Assembly (NCBI RefSeq): GCF_014655595.1
Contig: NZ_BNBL01000013.1
Coordinates: 110,796-174,795, forward strand
Length of the DNA stretch: 64,000 nt
Source of the DNA: Streptomyces griseocarneus
GTDB taxonomy: Bacteria > Actinomycetota > Actinomycetes > Streptomycetales > Streptomycetaceae
Direction of reading: 5' to 3'
Shown: positions 53,780-61,498 of the stretch, piece after piece
How the letters are laid out: every line of letters starts with the position of its first letter
Numbering within the stretch: position 1 is the first letter of the stretch
Translations under genes and position numbers: made by a program
Notes under the pieces: model-generated
What the model was told of the DNA's origin: nothing
Database searches by the model: none
What the model saw: only the letters and a program-made list of their open reading frames with translations

Positions 53780-55036
53780 CTACGAGGCGGTCTTGCCCGT
53801 GGTCCGCCCCCGCTCGCGCGGGACCCCGGCGCCCTCGGCGGCGGCCTTCTCACGCCCGGCGCCCCGCCAGGCGAGCGCGACGGTGACGGAGGTGGCGAGG
53901 GCGAGGGCCGCCGCGGCGAGGTAGACCGTGTCCAGGCCCTCGCCCGACAGGGGCTGGGCGGCGACGGGCGAGAGGAACTGGCCCAGGAACATGGCGGCCG
54001 TGATCCCGCTGAGGGTGCGGCCGCGCACCTCGGCCGGCGTCCGGGCCACCAGCCAGGTGTTCAAGTGCGGGACGAGCAGGCCCACTCCGGTGCCGATCAG
54101 GGCCAGGCCGGCCAGGACGACGGGCACGCCGGGGGCGAAGCCGATCAGCGCGGCGCCCGCGCCCAGGACGGCCAGGACGACCGCGGTCAGGGCCGCCTCG
54201 CGCCGGCCGCGGGCGATGCGGCCGTAGTTGGCGGAGACCGTCGCCTGGACCGCGCTCATCGAGGCGAGGATCAGACCGCTGCCGACCGCCCCGACGCCCG
54301 CCAGGTCGGCCAGGTGGAAGGGCAGCTGGGTGGGAACCGTGTAGAAGACGACCTGGCCCACGAAGGCCAGGGCGAAGATGGCGAGGGCGGCCCCCGGCAG
54401 CGCCCGGCCGCCCGCGGCCGGCGCCCGCCGGGCCGGGACGCCGTCCCCGGCCGGCTCCTTGATCACCAGCGCGACCAGGGCGGCCAGCGGCAGCGCCAGC
54501 AGGTAGACCGCGAAGGGCCCCCGCCAGTCGACGCCGGCCAGCAGCCCGCCGAGCGACAGGAACGCCACGCCGCCCAGCCCCATCGCCCCGGCCTGCAGGC
54601 CGAGCACCCGGGAGCGCTCGGGGCCGGAGTACAGGTCGGCCACCAGCGCGGTGGCCGCCGTCATCACGCCGGCCACGGCGAGGCCGAGCAGCACCCGTCC
54701 GGCCAGGATGGCGTAGACGTCGCTCAGCACCAGGCCCGAGCCGCCCGCCAGCCCGTAGAGCACCACCGAGGCGACGAGGACGGGCTTGCGGCCCGCCCGG
54801 TCCACCAGGAGACCGGCCACGGGCGCGCCCACCGCGATCGCCAGGGCGGGCACGGTGAGCACCATGCGGACCAGGAACGTGATGTCGCCGACGTCCGCGA
54901 AGTGCCGCCGCATGGCGGGCAGCGCGGGCGCGATCGTCGCGCCGGCCATCACCGTCAGCATGCTCACCAGCAGGAGCGTGACCAGGACCGGCCGGGCCGG
55001 GGCGGCCGGTGCTCCGGGGTGGGGGCGGTCGGTCAT
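53780..55036 (-). CDS. MFS exporter at the edge of the polyketide cluster
   Basis: 418 aa with 12 predicted helices and a DHA1-type motif A (GLLVDRAGRKPVL). The chain starts with a Pro-rich cytoplasmic tail and ends in a charged Arg/Lys/Thr tail. Its divergent position next to the KS-alpha gene suggests it exports the polyketide product or confers self-resistance; this is inference. The ATG at 55034-55036 has GGACGGAG upstream. SARP-like repeats in the shared control region could drive both directions. Confidence 0.88.
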   Translation of the reverse strand: MTDRPHPGAPAAPARPVLVTLLLVSMLTVMAGATIAPALPAMRRHFADVGDITFLVRMVLTVPALAIAVGAPVAGLLVDRAGRKPVLVASVVLYGLAGGSGLVLSDVYAILAGRVLLGLAVAGVMTAATALVADLYSGPERSRVLGLQAGAMGLGGVAFLSLGGLLAGVDWRGPFAVYLLALPLAALVALVIKEPAGDGVPARRAPAAGGRALPGAALAIFALAFVGQVVFYTVPTQLPFHLADLAGVGAVGSGLILASMSAVQATVSANYGRIARGRREAALTAVVLAVLGAGAALIGFAPGVPVVLAGLALIGTGVGLLVPHLNTWLVARTPAEVRGRTLSGITAAMFLGQFLSPVAAQPLSGEGLDTVYLAAAALALATSVTVALAWRGAGREKAAAEGAGVPRERGRTTGKTAS

Positions 55037-55085
55037 CGTGCGCTCCGTCCTTGGGGGTTGGCACGCGCAGTGGACCTCCGCCGGC

Positions 55086-55103
55086 TCGAGCGCCGCTGGA
55101 GCG
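55086..55103 (+). promoter_or_regulatory. SARP-like heptamer pair, site A
   Basis: TCGAGCG (55086-55092) and TGGAGCG (55097-55103) lie exactly 11 bp apart, the spacing bound by SARP activators such as ActII-ORF4 and DnrI. It lies 50 bp from the MFS start and may serve that gene. Confidence 0.5.
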
Positions 55104-55144
55104 TCCACGGGGTCCGCTGGGGCGCCCCGCTGCCCGAGGCGGCT

Positions 55145-55162
55145 TCTAGCAGTGCTCGAGCA
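55145..55162 (+). promoter_or_regulatory. SARP-like heptamer pair, site B, upstream of KS-alpha
   Basis: TCTAGCA (55145-55151) and TCGAGCA (55156-55162) lie 11 bp apart. CAGCCT begins 8 bp after the second heptamer, the distance at which SARP boxes sit from -10 elements. Confidence 0.55.
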
Positions 55163-55222
55163 TCCGGCCGCAGCCTCGACGGCGTAAGTCCCGGTGTGCA
55201 GAGGCGAAAGGACAGAACAGCG

Positions 55223-55252
55223 ATGTTCTCTACAAACGCGGGCCAGATATGA
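55223..55252 (+). CDS. Nine-residue leader ORF coupled to KS-alpha
   Basis: ATG TTC TCT ACA AAC GCG GGC CAG ATA TGA encodes MFSTNAGQI. It has its own AAAGGA ribosome site 9-10 nt upstream, whereas no ribosome site precedes the KS-alpha ATG. The leader stop overlaps the KS-alpha start as ATGA, so ribosomes that end the leader can restart on KS-alpha. It uses codons (TCT, ACA, ATA) that are very rare in this genome, which could slow ribosomes. Translation of the peptide itself is unproven. Confidence 0.5.
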   Translation: MFSTNAGQI

Positions 55253-56517
55253 CCCGGCGCGTGGTGATTACCGGAATCGGCGTGCGCGCCCCCGGCGGGA
55301 ACGGAACAAAGGCGTTCTGGGACCTGCTGTCGAACGGCCGTACCGCCACACGGAACATCTCCTTCTTCGACGCATCGCAGTTCCGGTCCCGGATCGCCGG
55401 CGAGGTCGACTTCGATGCGGTCGCCGAGGGATTCAGCCCGCGCGAGATCCGTCGCATGGACCGGGCGACCCAGTTCGCCGTGGCCTGCACCCGCGACGCG
55501 CTCGCGGACAGCGGGCTGGACCTGGGCTCCGTCGACCCGCACCGGGTCGGCGTCAGCCTGGGCAGCGCCGTCGCCTCGGCGACGAGCCTGGAGAACGAGT
55601 ACCTGGTGATGTCGGACGCGGGCAAGAACTGGGAGGTCGACCCCTCCTACCTGTCGCCGCACATGTTCGACTACCTCAGCCCCGGCGTCATGCCGGCCGA
55701 GGTGGCCTGGGAGGTCGGCGCCGAGGGCCCCGTGACGATGGTGTCCGACGGCTGCACCTCCGGCCTGGACTCCGTCGGCTACGCCGTGCAGCTGATCCGC
55801 GAGGGCACGGTCGACACCGTCGTCGCCGGCGCCGCGGACACCCCCGTCTCGCCGATCGTGGTCGCCTGCTTCGACGCGATCAAGGCGACGACGACGCGCA
55901 ACGACGACCCCGCGCACGCCTCCCGCCCCTTCGACGGCACCCGCAACGGGTTCGTCCTCGCCGAGGGCGCGGCCATGTTCGTGCTCGAGGAGTACGAGGC
56001 CGCCAAGAAGCGCGGCGCGCACATCTACGCCGAGGTCGGCGGCTACGCCACCCGCTGCAACGCGCACCACATGACCGGTCTGCGCAAGGACGGCCGCGAG
56101 ATGGCCGAGGCGATCCGGGTGTCCCTCGACGAGGCCCGCCTCGACGGCACCACGATCGACTACATCAACGCGCACGGCTCCGGCACCAAGCAGAACGACC
56201 GGCACGAGACGGCCGCGTTCAAGCGCAGCCTGGGCGAGCACGCCTACAACGTGCCGGTGAGCTCCATCAAGTCGATGGTGGGCCACTCGCTGGGCGCCAT
56301 CGGTTCCGTCGAGATCGCCGCCTCGCTGCTGGCGATCGAGCACAACGTCGTGCCGCCGACGGCCAACCTGCACACCCCCGACCCCGAGTGCGACCTGGAC
56401 TACGTGCCGCTGACCGCGCGCGAGCAGCGCGTCGACACGGTCCTCACGGTGGGCAGCGGGTTCGGCGGTTTCCAGAGCGCGATGGTCCTGCACCGCCCGG
56501 AGGTGGCTTCCGTATGA
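55249..56517 (+). CDS. Type II PKS ketosynthase alpha
   Basis: 422-aa condensing subunit of the minimal aromatic PKS; with the chain-length factor it joins malonyl units on the ACP. The thiolase fold shows the nucleophile C169 (SDGCTSGLDS), then the catalytic histidines in NAHGSGTKQND and GHSLGAIGS near the C-terminus, and MTRRVVITGIG at the N-terminus. Length and motifs are canonical for angucycline- or anthracycline-type systems. Translation probably depends on the leader ORF ending at 55252. It overlaps KS-beta by 4 bp (ATGA), fixing a 1:1 subunit ratio. Confidence 0.97.
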   Translation: MTRRVVITGIGVRAPGGNGTKAFWDLLSNGRTATRNISFFDASQFRSRIAGEVDFDAVAEGFSPREIRRMDRATQFAVACTRDALADSGLDLGSVDPHRVGVSLGSAVASATSLENEYLVMSDAGKNWEVDPSYLSPHMFDYLSPGVMPAEVAWEVGAEGPVTMVSDGCTSGLDSVGYAVQLIREGTVDTVVAGAADTPVSPIVVACFDAIKATTTRNDDPAHASRPFDGTRNGFVLAEGAAMFVLEEYEAAKKRGAHIYAEVGGYATRCNAHHMTGLRKDGREMAEAIRVSLDEARLDGTTIDYINAHGSGTKQNDRHETAAFKRSLGEHAYNVPVSSIKSMVGHSLGAIGSVEIAASLLAIEHNVVPPTANLHTPDPECDLDYVPLTAREQRVDTVLTVGSGFGGFQSAMVLHRPEVASV

Positions 56518-57731
56518 GCACCGTCATCACTGGCATCGGCGCGGTCACTCCCAACGGCCTGGGCGCCGAGGAGTTCTGGAAGGCCACCCTGGCCGGCCAG
56601 AACGCCGTCAAGGAGCTGACCGGGTTCGACGTGTCGAAGTACCCCTCCCGGCTGGCCGGGCAGATCACGGACTACGAGGCCAAGGCCCACCTGCCCAGCC
56701 GGCTGCTGCCGCAGACCGACGTCTCCACGCGCTACGCCCTGACGGCGGCCGCGTGGGCGCTCGAGAACGCGGGCGTCACCGAGGAGACGCTGCCCGACTA
56801 CGACATGGGCACGGTCACCTCCAACGCCCTGGGCGGCTTCGAGTTCACCCACCAGGAGTTCAACAAGCTCTGGTCCAAGGGCTCGGAGTTCGTCAGCGTC
56901 TACGAGTCGTTCGCCTGGTTCTACGCCGTCAACACCGGCCAGATCTCCATCCGCCACAAGCTGCGCGGCCCCAGCGCGGCGCTGGTGGGCGAGCAGGCGG
57001 GCGGCCTGGACGCCATCGGCCACGCCCGGCGCACCGTGCGGCGCGGCACCAAGCTGGTGGTCTCCGGCGGCGTCGACGCGGCGTTCGACCCGTGGGGCTG
57101 GGCCTCGCAGCTGGCGGGCGGCCTGGTCAGCACGGCCACCGACCCGAAGGCCGCGTACCTGCCGTTCGACGAGCGGGCCGCGGGCTACGTGCCCGGCGAG
57201 GGCGGGGCGATCCTCATCGCCGAGGACTCCGCCTCCGCGCTCGAGCGCGGCGCGCCGCAGATCTACGGCGAGATCGCCGGCTACGCCTCGACGTTCGACC
57301 CCAAGCCCGGCTCCGGCCGTGCGCCGGGCCTGCGCCGGGCCGCCGAGCTCGCCCTCGCCGACGCGGGCCTCGAGCCCTCCGACATCGACGTGGTGTTCGC
57401 CGACGCCGCCGGTCTGCCGGACAAGGACCGGGAGGAGGCGGAGGCGCTGCGCGCGGTCTTCGGCGTGCGCGGGGTGGCGGTGACCGCTCCCAAGGCGCTG
57501 ACCGGCCGCATGTACGCCGGCGGCGGCCCCGCCGACCTGGTGGCGGCGCTGCTGTCGATCCGTGACGGCGTCATCCCCGCCAGCGGCCACTCCTCCCGGA
57601 TCCCCGAGGAGTACGGCATCGACCTGGTGGTCGGCGAGCCGCGCACCAAGCCCGTCGGGGCCGCGCTGGTGCTGGCCCGCGGCCGCTGGGGCTTCAACTC
57701 CGCGGTCGTCGTGACCCGGCACAGCAACTGA
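56514..57731 (+). CDS. Type II PKS chain-length factor (KS-beta)
   Basis: 405-aa partner of KS-alpha. It has the same fold, but Gln161 replaces the active-site Cys (VGEQAGG), the hallmark of a CLF that decarboxylates malonyl-ACP to prime the chain and sets chain length. N-terminal STVITGIGAVTPNGLG and C-terminal RGRWGFNSAVVV are typical. I did not assign chain length from gatekeeper residues because I could not align them reliably. The ATG at 56514 overlaps the KS-alpha stop; the ACP gene follows after 30 bp. Confidence 0.96.
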   Translation: MSTVITGIGAVTPNGLGAEEFWKATLAGQNAVKELTGFDVSKYPSRLAGQITDYEAKAHLPSRLLPQTDVSTRYALTAAAWALENAGVTEETLPDYDMGTVTSNALGGFEFTHQEFNKLWSKGSEFVSVYESFAWFYAVNTGQISIRHKLRGPSAALVGEQAGGLDAIGHARRTVRRGTKLVVSGGVDAAFDPWGWASQLAGGLVSTATDPKAAYLPFDERAAGYVPGEGGAILIAEDSASALERGAPQIYGEIAGYASTFDPKPGSGRAPGLRRAAELALADAGLEPSDIDVVFADAAGLPDKDREEAEALRAVFGVRGVAVTAPKALTGRMYAGGGPADLVAALLSIRDGVIPASGHSSRIPEEYGIDLVVGEPRTKPVGAALVLARGRWGFNSAVVVTRHSN

Positions 57732-57761
57732 CATCCACGCACTTCCACAGGAGAAACCCCC

Positions 57762-58019
57762 ATGGCACAGCTCGGCATCGACGACCTGCGGCGCATCCTG
57801 ATCGCCTGCGCGGGTGAGGACGACAGCATCGACCTCACCGGCGACATCCTCGACATCAGCTTCGAGGAGCTCGGCTACGACTCCCTCGCCCTGATGGAGA
57901 GCACCGCCCGGATCAAGCAGGAGTACGGCATCGACCTCTCCGACGACGCCATCGGCGACGTGGAGACGCCCCGCGCCCTCCTCGAGCTGGTGAACGCCAC
58001 CGAGGTTCCCGCCGCCTGA
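57762..58019 (+). CDS. Type II PKS acyl carrier protein
   Basis: 85 aa. The phosphopantetheine attachment Ser is S41 in LGYDSLAL, with the usual helix 2 negative face (DSLALMESTARIKQEYGI). The acidic character matches other aromatic PKS ACPs. It must be activated by a phosphopantetheinyl transferase, and the gene at 61499-62251 is the obvious dedicated partner. The ATG at 57762 has CAGGAGAAAC upstream. A perfect hairpin separates this gene from the aromatase/cyclase gene. Confidence 0.96.
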   Translation: MAQLGIDDLRRILIACAGEDDSIDLTGDILDISFEELGYDSLALMESTARIKQEYGIDLSDDAIGDVETPRALLELVNATEVPAA

Positions 58020-58039
58020 TCCGCCGGCCGGCGACCCAC

Positions 58040-58077
58040 GGGGCCCGCATCCCACCCGGCGGTGGGATGCGGGCCCC
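58040..58077 (+). terminator. Perfect hairpin between ACP and aromatase genes
   Basis: Stem of 17 perfect base pairs (58040-58056 with 58061-58077, loop CGGC), 20 bp after the ACP stop. It would stop or slow most transcripts or protect the 3' end of the minimal-PKS mRNA, so the aromatase level may be set separately. Confidence 0.85.
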
Positions 58078-58126
58078 TGCCCATCCGCGCCGGGCAGGCG
58101 CACCGATCGAGCCGAGGAGAACCTTC

Positions 58127-59083
58127 ATGGAACGACCCGTGATCCACCGCACCGAGCACACCCTCGTCGTCTCCGCACCCGCCCGGGTGCTCTACGACCT
58201 GGTCTCCGACGTCACGCTGTGGCCGGCCGTGTTCGGGCCGAGCGTGCACGTCCGCCACCTCGAGCGCACCGAGCGCGCCGAGGTGTTCGAGATCTGGGCC
58301 CAGGTCAACGGCAAGGTCGCCAACTGGACCTCGCGGCGGGTCCTGGACCCCGAGCGGCTGTACGTGAGCTTCCGGCAGCAGCGCAGCTTCCCGCCCGTCA
58401 CCTCGATGGGCGGCGGCTGGCTCTTCCGCTCCCTGCCCGACGGCCGCACCGAGGTCGTGCTGCGCCACCGCTTCAGCGTGGAGGGCGACGACCCGCAGGC
58501 CGTGCGGAACCTGCTGGCGGCGCTGGACCGCAACAGCGGCGAGGAGCTGGCGGCCCTGGCCCGGGTGGCGGAGCTCGGCCACCCGGTCGAGGACATCGTG
58601 TTCTCCTTCACCGACATCGTCCCGCTGGAGGGCGGCTCCGAGGCGGCGTACGACTTCGTCAACCGCGCCGACCTGTGGGCCGAGCGGCTCCCGCACGTCA
58701 GCAGCGTGGTGCTGACCGAGGACGTTCCCGGGGTGCAGGACCTGCGGATGGAGACCCTGACCGCGGACGGCTCGACGCACACCACCCGCTCGACCCGCAT
58801 CTGCCAGGCTCCGTCGTGGATCGCCTACAAGCAGAGCATCCTGCCGAAGCTGCTGACCGGCCACAGCGGTCTGTGGACCTTCACCGACGGCCCGGACGGC
58901 CCCCTGGCCACGGCCCGCCACACGGTGGCCCTCAACCCGGCGACCGTCACCGAGGTCCTGGGCGAGCAGGCGACCCTCGACGACGCGCGGACCTTCATCC
59001 GCGAGGCCCTGGGCCGCAACAGCCTGGCGACGATGACCCACGCGGCCGCGTACGCCAAGGAGAACGGCGGCGTGAGCGCCTAG
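58127..59083 (+). CDS. Didomain aromatase/cyclase
   Basis: 318 aa made of two SRPBCC/START-like domains, about 1-150 and 155-315, each starting with a TEHTLVVSAPARVLYDLVSDVT- or IVFSFTDIVPLEG-type strand and ending in a C-terminal helix. The didomain form, as in ActVII, dehydrates and aromatises the first ring after C9 ketoreduction, so it fits the ActIII-type KR at 59252-60037. The ATG at 58127 has GAGGAGA upstream. Because of the hairpin before it, it may have a secondary promoter or be expressed by read-through. Confidence 0.93.
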   Translation: MERPVIHRTEHTLVVSAPARVLYDLVSDVTLWPAVFGPSVHVRHLERTERAEVFEIWAQVNGKVANWTSRRVLDPERLYVSFRQQRSFPPVTSMGGGWLFRSLPDGRTEVVLRHRFSVEGDDPQAVRNLLAALDRNSGEELAALARVAELGHPVEDIVFSFTDIVPLEGGSEAAYDFVNRADLWAERLPHVSSVVLTEDVPGVQDLRMETLTADGSTHTTRSTRICQAPSWIAYKQSILPKLLTGHSGLWTFTDGPDGPLATARHTVALNPATVTEVLGEQATLDDARTFIREALGRNSLATMTHAAAYAKENGGVSA

Positions 59084-59105
59084 GCGCCGCGCACGTCCCT
59101 CCCCC

Positions 59106-59157
59106 ACGACGACGCCGGCTCCCGTACCCGCGAGGGTCCGTGAGCCGGCGTCGTCGT
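59106..59157. terminator. Terminator between ARO/CYC and the divergent KR operon
   Basis: Perfect 16-bp outer stem (59106-59121 with 59142-59157) closing a 20-nt loop that can itself fold. The convergent ends of the ARO/CYC and KR genes are on each side. Confidence 0.85.
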
Positions 59158-59251
59158 GCCGCGAGGGGGACCGGCCGCACACGCGTGACGCCCGCCCTCC
59201 CTCCCGGGGGAACGGGAGACGGGGCGGGCGGGAGCGCGGAGCGCGGGCCGG

Positions 59252-60037
59252 TCAGTAGTTGCCCAGGCCGCCACAGACGTTGAGGGCCTGCGCGGTGACG
59301 GCGGCCGCGTCGTCGCTGACCAGGTACTCGACCATGGCGGCGACCTCGCGGGTCTCCACGTAGCGGCCCAGCGGCACCCGGGTGGTGATGCGGTCGTGGG
59401 CCTCCTGCTCGCTGACGCCCCAGATGCCCGAGTAGTGCCCGCGCACCCGCTCGGCCATCGGCGTCTCGACGAAGCCGGGGCAGACGGCGTTCACGGTGAT
59501 GCCGGTGCGGGCCAGCTCCAGGCCGAGGGCCTTGCTGAAGCCGACGACGCCGTGCTTGGACGCCGAGTAGGGGGCGGCGTGGACGACGCCCTGCTTGCCA
59601 CCGGTGGAGGCGATGCTGATGATGCGGCCGCGCTTCTTCTCGAGCATGCCGCCGGCGTTCAGCACCTCCTTGGTCATCAGGAAGACGCTGTTGAGGTTGG
59701 TGTTGATCACGTCGAACCACAGCTCGTCCGCGATCTCGTTGGTGGCGCCGCCGCCGCTGCGACCGGCGTTGTTGATCAGGATGTCGACCGGGCCGAAGCG
59801 GTCCACCGCCGACTGCACGAACGCCTTGATCTGCGCCGGGTCCGCGACGTCGCAGGTCGTCCCGTCCACCTCGTGGCCGGCGTCGGTCAGCTCCTTGATC
59901 GTGGCGGCCAGCTGGTCCTCCTGGCGCGCGCACATGTAGACGCGGGCGCCGAGCCCGGCGAGCCGGCGGGCGATCTCGAGGCCGATCCCGCTGGTCGCGC
60001 CCGTGACGAGGGCGACCGGCTTGACTTCCTGTGCCAT
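59252..60037 (-). CDS. Ketoreductase, ActIII type (C9 reductase)
   Basis: 261-aa SDR that reduces the C9 keto group of the nascent poly-beta-ketone. TGATSGIG is at 12-19, NNAG at 89-92, and S144, Y157 and K161 form the catalytic set at the same positions as ActIII. An ActIII-like lid helix and PGFVETPM motif are present. It is transcribed away from the SnoaL-like gene and towards the ARO/CYC gene. The ATG at 60035-60037 has GGGAGAAG upstream. Confidence 0.95.
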   Translation of the reverse strand: MAQEVKPVALVTGATSGIGLEIARRLAGLGARVYMCARQEDQLAATIKELTDAGHEVDGTTCDVADPAQIKAFVQSAVDRFGPVDILINNAGRSGGGATNEIADELWFDVINTNLNSVFLMTKEVLNAGGMLEKKRGRIISIASTGGKQGVVHAAPYSASKHGVVGFSKALGLELARTGITVNAVCPGFVETPMAERVRGHYSGIWGVSEQEAHDRITTRVPLGRYVETREVAAMVEYLVSDDAAAVTAQALNVCGGLGNY

Positions 60038-60093
60038 GTGCTTCTCCCGAATAGCTGCGGTGGCAGGTCTGCGCCGAGCCTGTCGGGGATCCC

Positions 60094-60122
60094 TCGCGTC
60101 GCGCTGGAACGCCCCTGGAAGG
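60094..60122. promoter_or_regulatory. SARP-like heptamers in the KR/SnoaL divergent region, site C
   Basis: TCGCGTC (60094), TGGAACG (60105) and TGGAAGG (60116) start 11 bp apart in a row; the last two match at five consecutive bases. Located nearer the KR gene; as its complement it reads TTCCAGG/TTCCAGC. Confidence 0.45.
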
Positions 60123-60157
60123 GAGCTTGCGGCCCTCCGCCGCCGCCCCGACGGTTC

Positions 60158-60189
60158 TCAAGGGCGATTCGAGGCGGGGCCGCGATTCT
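60158..60189 (+). promoter_or_regulatory. SARP box and -10 for the SnoaL-like operon, site D
   Basis: TCAAGGG (60158-60164) and TCGAGGC (60169-60175) are 11 bp apart. GATTCT (60184-60189), a usable -10, begins exactly 8 bp after the second heptamer. This is the geometry of ActII-ORF4 and DnrI target promoters and the best SARP site in the window. Confidence 0.6.
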
Positions 60190-60224
60190 TGCGGAACCCG
60201 TCAGTCACACCGCAAAGGACCGAG

Positions 60225-60653
60225 ATGACCGCGACGACCGTCAGCAGCGACCTCTACGCGCAGGTGCAGCACTTCTACGCGCGCCAGATGCAGGCCCTGG
60301 ACAACGGGCGGATCGAGGAGTACGCCGCCACCTTCACCAAGGACGGCAGCTTCCAGCACTCCCCCGGCATCGACCCCGTGGTCGGCCGGGACAACATCCT
60401 CGCCGAGCTGCGCTCCTTCCTGAAGAAGTACGACGACGACCCCACCCAGCGCCGCCACTACTTCAACCAGATGGTCCTCGACCCCCAGGAGGACGGCAGC
60501 CTGCGCTCCACCGTCTACGCCCTGATCGTGCGGGTGCGCCCGAACGAGCAGCCGGAGGTCTGGCCGAGCACCGTGGTGCACGACGTCATCGACCTGACGG
60601 ACGGCGAGATCCTGCTGCGCTCCCGCTCCGTCAGCTACGACCAGCTGGTCTGA
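60225..60653 (+). CDS. SnoaL-like (NTF2-fold) small protein of the polyketide cluster
   Basis: 142 aa with the NTF2/SnoaL cone fold: helix QHFYARQMQALDNGRIEEYAATFTKDG, then strands with FQHSPG and the closing RSRSVSYDQLV. Such small proteins act as ring cyclases, hydratases or non-catalytic flow-control factors (for example the ActVI-ORFA type) in aromatic polyketide pathways. No classic Asp-His dyad is obvious, so the catalytic role is open. The ATG at 60225 has AAAGGA upstream. First gene of the plus-strand operon ending in the PPTase. Confidence 0.85.
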   Translation: MTATTVSSDLYAQVQHFYARQMQALDNGRIEEYAATFTKDGSFQHSPGIDPVVGRDNILAELRSFLKKYDDDPTQRRHYFNQMVLDPQEDGSLRSTVYALIVRVRPNEQPEVWPSTVVHDVIDLTDGEILLRSRSVSYDQLV

Positions 60654-60657
60654 GCCG

Positions 60658-61467
60658 ATGAAGGCGTCGCCGACCCCGGAACGGCTCCTGGCCCACGCCG
60701 ACGCCGCGCTGCGCAGCGCCATGGCGGCCGCGGCGGACCGTACGCCGCCCCGCCTGGCCAAGGCGGCGGCCGGTGCCGCCTATCTGGATCTGTGGGTGTG
60801 CGAGCGGCTGCTGCGCGCCGACGGGGGAAGCAGATCCGCCAGCGCCCGCTTCCTCGTGCCGCGCCTGCTGATGGAGGGCGTCGACGGGCTGACCGTGCTG
60901 CTGGGCACCGAGCTGCACCGGGCCACCCGGCCCAGCGCCGAGTACCGGCGCCGGGCCCGCCTGCTGGGTGAGGCGATGTGGCACCCCGACCACGAGGAAC
61001 GCCTGATGGGGGTGGTGGAGCGGCTGTCCCTGCCGCTGTACGGCGACGACCGGCTCTCGCGCCCCATGACGTCCGTGCGCCCGGCGGCCCTGCCCACGGC
61101 CCTGCACCGGATGCTGGACGACCTGGAGCGCGAGCGCCGGCAGCTGATCGACGACTGCGCCCTGTCCGAGGACAGCGCGACGGCGCGGGACTGGGCGCGG
61201 GCGGACCGCTACGCGCTGCTGACCGCGGCCGCCGCGTGCGTCGACGACTGGGAGCGCCGCAAGGGGTACCGGCAGCACCGGTTCGCGGACCTGACCCGTC
61301 TGGTGGGGGCGCTGTCCCGGCTGGCGGTGCGCCTGGACCGGGAGCCCGCGGGGCCGGACGCCGAGCTCAGCGGGGCCCTGTTCGACGAGGCGGACCTGTA
61401 CTGCCGCACGTCGTCGGTCGTGGTGCGGACCGCGCGCTCGGCCGCCCGCCAGCTCGTCGGCGTGTGA
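60658..61467 (+). CDS. Unrecognised helical protein of the polyketide cluster
   Basis: 269 aa, 4 bp after the SnoaL-like stop, so co-translated. It is rich in Ala, Leu and Arg with almost no predicted strand; helices with alternating hydrophobic faces dominate (AAYLDLWVCERLLRA, RFLVPRLLMEGVDGLTVLLGTEL, RYALLTAAAACVDDWERR). No signal peptide, membrane helix, or cofactor motif is seen. Conserved-looking Trp/Tyr/His residues cluster near 105-130. Possible kinship to the helical bundle of acyl-CoA dehydrogenases is a guess only. Its place between the cyclase-like protein and the PPTase suggests a pathway-specific role. Confidence 0.75.
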   Translation: MKASPTPERLLAHADAALRSAMAAAADRTPPRLAKAAAGAAYLDLWVCERLLRADGGSRSASARFLVPRLLMEGVDGLTVLLGTELHRATRPSAEYRRRARLLGEAMWHPDHEERLMGVVERLSLPLYGDDRLSRPMTSVRPAALPTALHRMLDDLERERRQLIDDCALSEDSATARDWARADRYALLTAAAACVDDWERRKGYRQHRFADLTRLVGALSRLAVRLDREPAGPDAELSGALFDEADLYCRTSSVVVRTARSAARQLVGV

Positions 61468-61498
61468 TCCTCCCCCTCCCGGCCGGAAAGGTCCCCAG

